Assembly: GCA_029052375.1 (NCBI GenBank)
Contig: JAIDJD010000238.1
Span: 1-11,772, forward strand
Reading direction: 5' to 3'
DNA from: Duncaniella sp.
GTDB taxonomy: Bacteria; Bacteroidota; Bacteroidia; Bacteroidales; Muribaculaceae
DNA: 11,772 nt
Made by a program: the position numbers and the translations under genes. Of the stretch, positions 6,839 through 11,772 are shown piece by piece. Under the pieces are notes generated by a model that saw only the letters and a program-made list of their open reading frames with translations, did not search any database and was not told the origin of the DNA. The first letter of the stretch is position 1. Every line of letters starts with the position of its first letter.

Positions 6839-7354
6839 TCAGCTGAAAATCAGCACAGCTACGCAGGTGCCGGGTTCGGGGTAGTGGAGCGCGTAGGTGT
6901 GGCCAAGGGCATGGGCGTGGTTGAAGCCGGGGACTATCTCTATGTCGGCGAGCGGGAGGCCCGGGGTGCGGGCGGCTTTGTAGACAGCTTCCTTGGCGGT
7001 CCAGGCCTTGAGCAGGAGCGAAATGTCGTCCGCGGGGATGAATCCGCGCTCGTTCTCTGACAGGAATTTGCGGCTGACTCTCATCAGCTGTGGGCGAGGC
7101 GTCTCTATATCTATGCCTATGGCCATGACGCCCCGGGCGACGACAAGGACACACTCCCGTGCCGAGTGGGAGAGCGAGTAGACCGTGCCGGCCGGAGCCT
7201 GCGGTATCCACGGGGCACCGTCGGGATGGTGGAGCAGTTCGGCTTCCTCTCCGAAGACTTCCCTGACGAGGCTCAGCGAAGCGGCACGCTCTGCGGCGCG
7301 GCGCCCCTCGCGGTCGGTCTCGGGCAAGGTCTGTCGGAATATCGAAAACATCAT
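6839..7354 (-). CDS. 4'-phosphopantetheinyl transferase superfamily protein
   Basis: A 171-residue enzyme expected to move the phosphopantetheine arm from CoA to a serine of an acyl or peptidyl carrier protein, in the cytoplasm. All three family signatures are visible: SLSHS (60-64), GIDIE with Mg2+ ligands D82 and E84 (80-84), and the WxxKEAxxK block with W118, K121, E122 and K126. The arrangement is Sfp/AcpT-like rather than the shorter AcpS form, though the protein is on the short side for Sfp types. Two ATG codons are adjacent (7354 and 7351), and either may be used. It lies 10 bases after gldD and should be the last gene of the gldE-gldD operon. Its carrier protein is not in the window: it could be the fatty-acid ACP or a special lipid/pigment pathway. 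Confidence 0.92.
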   Translation of the reverse strand: MMFSIFRQTLPETDREGRRAAERAASLSLVREVFGEEAELLHHPDGAPWIPQAPAGTVYSLSHSARECVLVVARGVMAIGIDIETPRPQLMRVSRKFLSENERGFIPADDISLLLKAWTAKEAVYKAARTPGLPLADIEIVPGFNHAHALGHTYALHYPEPGTCVAVLIFS

Positions 7355-7364
7355 GTCAGGGGGG

Positions 7365-7943
7365 CTATCGCAGGCCGTTGAGCATTACGGTCATGTCTCG
7401 CCGCACGGCGTCGACCACGGGGGCCACCGAGTCAGGGTCGGTGTGCTGGGGGACGCTGATGTAGAGCGTGGCCGAGAGGATGCGGCCGTCTCCCCCGGTG
7501 GCCACGGCCTGGACGGGCGTGGTGACAGAGGATGGGGTGAGCGTCAGCAGACACTCCCACCCTGCGGGATTGGTGAATTCAAGGCGTTGTGTGGGGAGGC
7601 CTCCGGTGTTCAGCGTGATGCGCTGGAGGCGGTTGGCCACGGCGCCGTGTATCTCTCCCAGGCGCAGTCTGTTGAGCGTCAGGTAGATGCGCGCCGAGGG
7701 GAATGTGGGATACGAGATGTCTATCCACACGCCGTCCTCGCGCTGTGTCTCGGCTGTGACGGCCCCGCTGTTGACCTGCATGGCGACGCCCTCGGCCGAC
7801 ACCTCGCGGTAGGCCGAGTCTGGCATCTCTATCCTGTGCCATGCTGTGGGCAGGGGCTTGGGCCTCTCCTCTCTGGCGCCTCCACACGAAGCGCAGAGCA
7901 GGCTCAGCCCTATGGCCGCGGCGAGCGGGAGACAGCTCCGCAT
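7365..7943 (-). CDS. gldD: Gliding motility lipoprotein GldD
   Basis: A 192-residue predicted lipoprotein. The start at 7943 gives a short signal peptide ending in the lipobox LLCASC with acylated C20; the frame extends further upstream within gldE, but without a signal there. The mature part shows GldD features: WHRIEMPDSAYRE, WIDISYPTF, LTLNRL and a final block LYISVPQHTDPDSVAPVVDAVRRD. GldD was found in Flavobacterium johnsoniae as needed for gliding and is conserved in many non-gliding Bacteroidetes, where its role is unclear. Its start overlaps the gldE stop by one base (TGATG), so the two are probably translationally coupled, in keeping with the functional link known between GldD and GldE. 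Confidence 0.88.
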   Translation of the reverse strand: MRSCLPLAAAIGLSLLCASCGGAREERPKPLPTAWHRIEMPDSAYREVSAEGVAMQVNSGAVTAETQREDGVWIDISYPTFPSARIYLTLNRLRLGEIHGAVANRLQRITLNTGGLPTQRLEFTNPAGWECLLTLTPSSVTTPVQAVATGGDGRILSATLYISVPQHTDPDSVAPVVDAVRRDMTVMLNGLR

Positions 7944-9325
7944 CAGCGCTCGGCCTGGGGTTGGTCGGCGGGGGCGGTGTCGAGCACCTTGACGCGGACG
8001 TTGACTATGCGGTGCTGGCGCACCGAGAGCACGAGGAAGCGGCATCGGCCGTAGGCGAGCGACTCCTTGTCCTTGGGGAAGTCTCCCTTGATGGCGAGGA
8101 GCATACCCGCGAGGGTGTCACAGTCTTCGGTGACGGCCTCGTAGTCTTTCTCGTCGAGGTCCGTGATGCGGAAGAAGTCGTTGAGCAGGGTCTTGCCCTC
8201 GAACACATACGAGCCGTCCGGCAGACAGCGGTAGGTCTCCTCCTGCTCGTCATACTCGTCGTCGATGTCGCCGACAATCTCTTCGAGCACATCCTCGAGG
8301 GTCACAATGCCCTGTGTGCCGCCAAACTCATCTATGACGATGGCCAGGTGGACGCGGCGCGAGCGGAAGTCCTCGAGCAGGTTGTCTATCATGCGCGATT
8401 CGGGCACGAAGTAGGGCTCGCGCATCAGCTCCTGCCACCTGAATCCGGGCTCTTCCTTGCGTCCGACATACGGGAGCAGGTCGCGCGAGTAGAGGACGCC
8501 CTTGATGTTGTCCATAGAGCCTTCGCAGACAGGCAGGCGGGCAAATCCGCTCTCTATCACTACCTTCATCACCTCGGGGAATGTCAGCCCGACGTCAAGG
8601 CCGGTGACGTCCACGCGCGGGGTCATCACCTCGGAGGCTGTCGTGTCGCCGAACTTGAGGATGCCTTCGAGCATATCCTTGCTCTGCGAGTCGTCGACGC
8701 CCTCGGCTATCTCGAGCGCCTGGGAGAGGTCGTCTGTGGTGACGGCCACTTCCTTCTTGGAGACTACCTTGTGGACTATCACCGAGCTCTTCTCGAGCAC
8801 GGCCGAGAGGGGACGGAAGAGCCTGACCATCATGCCGAGGGGGCCGGAGGCCATCTTGGCCCAGCCGAGGTTGTTGGAGTTGGCATAGAGCTTGGGCAGT
8901 ATCTCGCCGAACAGCAGGATGAGGAACGTGAGAAGCACCGTCTGCAGCACGAAGCTCCACAGCTCGCTCATGCCCTCGAAGACGGGGCCGAGCGCAAAGT
9001 TGCAGAGCACTACGATGGTGACGTTGACAAGGTTGTTGGCTATGAGGATAGTGGCCAGCAGTCTGTCAGGTTTCTCTATCAGGTGGAGCACCCGCCGTCC
9101 GTTGTGGCTCTCTTCGAGCTCGTCGCACTGCACGGGCGAAAGTGAGAAGAAGGCTATCTCGCTGCCGGAGACAAAGCCGGAGACAAAGAGGGCCAGGATG
9201 GCCAGGATGAGAGCCACGGCCTGAGGCGTGCCCATGTGGGACACCATGCAGGGGACCAATGTGTTGAAAATCTCAGCGAGAGTGTTCGCGGCCATCTCTG
9301 CGGCCGGTAAAGGATCTGTGTCCAA
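7943..9325 (-). CDS. gldE: Gliding motility-associated protein GldE (CNNM/CBS/CorC family)
   Basis: A 460-residue inner-membrane protein. Residues about 35-190 form the CNNM (DUF21) membrane domain, with SGSEIAFFSLSP and GEILPK. Then follow EVMTPRVDV (232-240), opening a pair of CBS domains that ends with VIDEFGGTQGIVTLEDVLEEIVGD (split here: key residues D332, E333, G335, E344, D345), and the CorC/HlyC domain at about 370-450. Relatives transport or sense divalent cations; GldE is linked genetically to GldD in Flavobacterium. The first codon is taken as TTG at 9325 because the resulting MDTD resembles the N-terminus usual for GldE; ATG at 9295 is the alternative and would cost 10 residues only. 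A consensus promoter lies about 60 bases upstream. It is first in a three-gene unit with gldD and a phosphopantetheinyl transferase. Confidence 0.92.
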   Translation of the reverse strand: MDTDPLPAAEMAANTLAEIFNTLVPCMVSHMGTPQAVALILAILALFVSGFVSGSEIAFFSLSPVQCDELEESHNGRRVLHLIEKPDRLLATILIANNLVNVTIVVLCNFALGPVFEGMSELWSFVLQTVLLTFLILLFGEILPKLYANSNNLGWAKMASGPLGMMVRLFRPLSAVLEKSSVIVHKVVSKKEVAVTTDDLSQALEIAEGVDDSQSKDMLEGILKFGDTTASEVMTPRVDVTGLDVGLTFPEVMKVVIESGFARLPVCEGSMDNIKGVLYSRDLLPYVGRKEEPGFRWQELMREPYFVPESRMIDNLLEDFRSRRVHLAIVIDEFGGTQGIVTLEDVLEEIVGDIDDEYDEQEETYRCLPDGSYVFEGKTLLNDFFRITDLDEKDYEAVTEDCDTLAGMLLAIKGDFPKDKESLAYGRCRFLVLSVRQHRIVNVRVKVLDTAPADQPQAER

Positions 9326-9381
9326 GAGGATGGGGAGGTTAGTGAGACATAAGGGGAGAGAGAGCGCTGTGTTTGCGGGTG

Positions 9382-9412
9382 CAAAGTTAGCGAAAAAAGT
9401 TGAAACGGCAAA
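9382..9412 (-). promoter_or_regulatory. Bacteroidetes-type promoter of the gldE operon
   Basis: On the - strand, TTTG (9412-9409) is followed after exactly 19 bases by TAACTTTG (9389-9382), an ideal match to the Bacteroidetes primary-sigma promoter. Transcription would begin near 9375, giving a leader of about 50 bases to the TTG start of gldE. The upstream element lies between the end of the permease gene and gldE, so gldE need not depend on readthrough. Confidence 0.8.
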
Positions 9413-9422
9413 GCGGCGGCTC

Positions 9423-9446
9423 CTATCCTTTGCGCTATCCTTTGCG
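9423..9446. repeat. Perfect 12-bp tandem duplication across the lolE-type stop codon
   Basis: CTATCCTTTGCG occurs twice head to tail (9423-9434 and 9435-9446). Read on the - strand it doubles the last codons of the permease: Arg-Lys-Gly-stop followed in frame by Arg-Lys-Gly-stop. The first TAG ends the protein, so the product is unchanged. Confidence 0.85.
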
Positions 9447-10661
9447 CGACGCCGTGAGGCCGGAGAGGAAGCCTATGGCCGCCACTGCCGCGGCCGTCAG
9501 CAGGACGTCCGGGAGGGCAAGGCGGCACGGATAGCTCAAGACCGACATCTGTGTGTGGTCTCCGCCGAGCGAGATGATGCCGAGATGCTGCTGCAGCAGG
9601 CTGAGGATGACGCCCGCGGCTATGCCCGCGGCGCCGCCGACAGCGGCTATGAGCAGGCCCTCAAGCATGAATATGCGGCCCAGAAGGGCGTCAGAGGCTC
9701 CCATGGCGCGCATGATGTGCATATTGCCGGCCTTCTCTATCATCAGCATCGACATGGTGGAGAGTACGTTGAACGAGGCCATGACAAGCACGAAGATGAG
9801 CATGGCGAATGTGATCCACTTCTCTATCTCTATCATTCTGTACGAGTCTTCCTGCTGGCGCAGGCGGTCGGCCACCTCATATCCGTCTCCGAGCATGGCG
9901 CGGAGACGTGTCTCGGCCTCCTCCGGGTCGGCTCCGGGAGCGAGGGCCACCTCTATGGCCGAGGCTTCGGAGGCATAGTCGAAGAGACGCCGGGCCGAGG
10001 AGAGGGGGACGACGACGCGGTCTGCGTCGGTCTCCTGCTCGTTGGTCTGGAACACTCCGCAGACCAGGAGCGTGTCTGTGACAAAGGCGCCTATGGGCAG
10101 GGCCGGATTGACGCGCCCGAGGCGGCGGGGGGCCGTGAGGAGCAGGGGGCGCTCGAGCGAGGGGCGCGCACCTGAGGCGACGGCGGCGCCGACGCTGAGC
10201 AGGGCCAGCGAGTGGCCGTAACGCTCGCGGCAGACGCTGTCGGGCTCGTCGGCCATGACGCCGTCTATCACGGTGGACATCAGCCCGGTGACGGCCGAGT
10301 ATCCCTCGGGGACACCCTTGACGGTGACGGGTATCTGGGCCTCGCCGCTGATGGCCAGCGCCTTCTGTTCGAGCACGGGCGCGGCGGCCCTGACGTCTGC
10401 GAGGCCTGCGACGGCGGCGGCCACGGAGTCGGCCGAGAGGATGACGCGGCCGTCAGCCGGCGTCACGAGCAGGTCGGGGTCTATGGCCGAGAGGCGGTCC
10501 GAGGCGAGGTCGCGAAATCCGTTGAACACAGACAGCACGCAGACCATGGCCATTGCCGCGACGGCAATCCCGGCCATGGAGATGAGCGAGATGACATTGA
10601 CGGCGGTGTGGCTCTTGGGCGAAAAGAGATACCGCAGGGCTATGCGCAGGGACAGCATCAT
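9435..10661 (-). CDS. LolC/LolE-type ABC transporter permease (FtsX domain)
   Basis: A 408-residue inner-membrane permease of the lipoprotein-releasing type. Four membrane segments are visible, at about 22-45, 283-305, 328-355 and 384-402, with a large periplasmic domain between the first and second (about 46-280). The FtsX-type block shows FAMLIFVLVMASFNVLSTM and the conserved coupling segment IEKAGNMHIMRAMGAS (308-323). Proteins of this layout work with a LolD-like ATPase to extract lipoproteins from the inner membrane and hand them to LolA; no ATPase gene is in the window. Since the gene order rbfA-permease is common in Bacteroidales, the ATPase is probably encoded elsewhere. Two adjacent ATG codons (10661, 10658) could serve as start. 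A strong hairpin separates it from rbfA upstream. Confidence 0.87.
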   Translation of the reverse strand: MMLSLRIALRYLFSPKSHTAVNVISLISMAGIAVAAMAMVCVLSVFNGFRDLASDRLSAIDPDLLVTPADGRVILSADSVAAAVAGLADVRAAAPVLEQKALAISGEAQIPVTVKGVPEGYSAVTGLMSTVIDGVMADEPDSVCRERYGHSLALLSVGAAVASGARPSLERPLLLTAPRRLGRVNPALPIGAFVTDTLLVCGVFQTNEQETDADRVVVPLSSARRLFDYASEASAIEVALAPGADPEEAETRLRAMLGDGYEVADRLRQQEDSYRMIEIEKWITFAMLIFVLVMASFNVLSTMSMLMIEKAGNMHIMRAMGASDALLGRIFMLEGLLIAAVGGAAGIAAGVILSLLQQHLGIISLGGDHTQMSVLSYPCRLALPDVLLTAAAVAAIGFLSGLTASRKG

Positions 10662-10706
10662 GGATGGTCTTGGAGTGGATTTTGAACAGACGGGACGGGC
10701 ATATGA

Positions 10707-10742
10707 AACGCCGGGACATCGCGCTGGCGTCGTCCCGGCGTT
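10707..10742 (-). terminator. Hairpin between rbfA and the permease gene
   Basis: A perfect 11-bp stem, AACGCCGGGAC (10707-10717) with GTCCCGGCGTT (10732-10742), has a 14-base loop in which CGC/GCG can pair again. On the - strand it begins 15 bases after the rbfA stop and is followed by TTTCAT, a poor U-tract. It may end the serS-rbfA transcript fully or partly. No consensus promoter for the permease was seen in the 45 bases left before its start. Confidence 0.6.
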
Positions 10743-10757
10743 GTGTGGTATAGCCGC

Positions 10758-11093
10758 TTATTTCTCAAGCAGTTTGTCGATATTCTCGATGTAGTCGAGA
10801 GAGTCGTCTATGTAGAAGCTGAGTTCGGGGCACTTGCGCAGCTGGAATCTCACCCTCTGGGCAAGCTCGTACCGGATGGTCTTGGCCGAGGCGTTGATGC
10901 CTGAGAGAATCTCGCCGCTCTTCTCCGTGGGGAAGATGGAGAGGTAGACGCGGGCTATGCTGAGGTCGGGCGAGATGCGGACGGCGCTGACGCTGACCAG
11001 GGTGCCGTGGGTCTTTGCGGTCTGGAGGCGGAATATCTCGCTGAGGTCCTTCTGCAGGAGCCTGGCTATCTTGGCTTGACGTGTTGTTTCCAT
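10758..11093 (-). CDS. rbfA: Ribosome-binding factor A
   Basis: A 111-residue cytoplasmic protein of usual RbfA length. It binds the 30S subunit and assists the late processing of 16S rRNA, and is needed most in the cold. The KH-like fold signature is visible: the N-terminal helix METTRQAKIARLLQKDLSEI, the strand VSVSAVRISPDLSIARVYLSIF (about residues 33-54), and the conserved end RVRFQLRKCPELSFYIDDSLDY (80-101). The start at 11093 follows an A/T-rich leader with no clear Shine-Dalgarno sequence. It lies 45 bases downstream of serS on the same strand with no terminator between, so the two are probably co-transcribed. Confidence 0.93.
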   Translation of the reverse strand: METTRQAKIARLLQKDLSEIFRLQTAKTHGTLVSVSAVRISPDLSIARVYLSIFPTEKSGEILSGINASAKTIRYELAQRVRFQLRKCPELSFYIDDSLDYIENIDKLLEK

Positions 11094-11138
11094 AAGTTTT
11101 TGCTTTGATTTTTCAGTTACAACGCTCAGGCCCGGCCG

Positions 11139-11772
11139 TTAGTTGATGATGTCAAAGCCTGTGTAGCGGCGCAGGCACTCGGGGACCACGATGCCCTCGG
11201 GGGTCTGGTTGTTCTCGAGCAGGGCGGCCATGATGCGGGGCAGGGCGAGGGCCGAGCCGTTGAGCGTGTGGCAGAGGCGGGTCTTCTTGTCCTCGCCGCG
11301 ATAGCGGCACTTGAGGCGGTTGGCCTGGTAGGTCTCGAAGTTGGAGACGCTCGACACCTCGAGCCATCGGCCCTGGGCGGCCGAGTAGACCTCGAAGTCG
11401 AAGGTGATGGACGAGGTGAAGCTCATGTCTCCGCCGCAGAGACGGAGGATGTGCCAGGGGAGGCCGAGGCTCTCGAGCAGGCCCTGGACATGGTCTTTCA
11501 TCTCCTCGAGGGCGGCATAGGAGTCTTCGGGCTTCTCGATGCGGACTATCTCGACCTTGTCGAACTGGTGGAGGCGGTTGAGGCCGCGCACGTCCTTGCC
11601 GTAGCTGCCGGCCTCGCGGCGGAAGCAGGCCGAGTAGGCACAGTTCTTCTTGGGGAGCTCGGCGGCGGGGATGATGACGTCGCGGTAGATGTTGGGGACG
11701 GGCACCTCGGCGGTGGGGATGAGGTAGAAGTTGTCCTCGCCTACATAGTACATCTGGCCCTCCTTGTCGGGG
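11139..11772 (-). CDS. serS: Seryl-tRNA synthetase, C-terminal half (partial)
   Basis: About 210 codons are visible; the frame stays open to the right edge, so the N-terminal tRNA-binding coiled coil and motif 1 are outside. This part is the class II catalytic core: the TAEVP serine/ATP-site segment, motif 2 FRREAGSYGKDVRGL, the FDKVE segment, and motif 3 GSALALPRIMAALLENNQ, followed by the usual ending TPEG...YTGFDIIN. The enzyme charges tRNA-Ser, and tRNA-Sec where present. Motif 3 here reads SALALPR rather than the SGLAVGR form of E. coli, a normal variant in Bacteroidetes. The TAA stop at 11139-11141 is followed by rbfA. Confidence 0.95.
   Translation of the reverse strand, partial: PDKEGQMYYVGEDNFYLIPTAEVPVPNIYRDVIIPAAELPKKNCAYSACFRREAGSYGKDVRGLNRLHQFDKVEIVRIEKPEDSYAALEEMKDHVQGLLESLGLPWHILRLCGGDMSFTSSITFDFEVYSAAQGRWLEVSSVSNFETYQANRLKCRYRGEDKKTRLCHTLNGSALALPRIMAALLENNQTPEGIVVPECLRRYTGFDIIN

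Noticed and set aside
7841..9145. Open frame of 434 codons on the + strand, antisense to gldE
   Set aside because: It begins inside gldD and mirrors gldE codons; the peptide shows no family motif, while the opposite strand has complete GldE domains. High GC keeps the antisense frame open.

Overview
The window reads as chromosome of a GC-rich member of the Bacteroidales, probably a gut lineage (a Muribaculaceae-like affiliation is a guess). The evidence is the gldE-gldD pair, the rbfA-lolE-type gene order, a secreted PL1 pectate lyase with Bacteroidetes-type accessory domains, two promoters of the Bacteroidetes form (TTTG or TTG, 19-20 bases, TAnnTTTG), and few Shine-Dalgarno sequences. Every gene is core or ordinary except one AT-rich gene in the middle.

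Left part, + strand (1-6146). The window opens on the last 40 codons of mscL. Positions 125-374 hold no gene but three layered repeat structures: an 11-bp inverted repeat, a 7-mer tract inside its loop, and eight units of a 9-bp repeat. Next come a small exported protein of 123 residues, ending in a tail like those of secreted Bacteroidales proteins, and a 793-residue secreted pectate lyase. Their frames overlap by 4 bp (ATGA), so they are probably translated together. A strong hairpin ends this unit. A 939-residue exported two-lobed M16 zinc peptidase follows, with its own rho-independent terminator.

Middle part (6147-6838). A 181-codon gene for a four-helix-bundle protein of the S23-related 'suffix' family has clearly lower GC than its surroundings. 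It has its own promoter, and a 16-bp inverted repeat covers the upstream promoter element. It looks like a recently acquired or mobile single-gene insert and is the only accessory locus in the window.

Right part, - strand (11772-6839). In transcription order: serS (5' end off the window), rbfA, a LolC/LolE-type permease, then a fresh consensus promoter leading into gldE, gldD and a 4'-phosphopantetheinyl transferase. The last three are tightly packed (1-base overlap, then a 10-base gap) and form an envelope/gliding-type operon converging on the four-helix gene. A strong hairpin lies between rbfA and the permease. No RNA gene, CRISPR array, insertion sequence or recombinase was seen.
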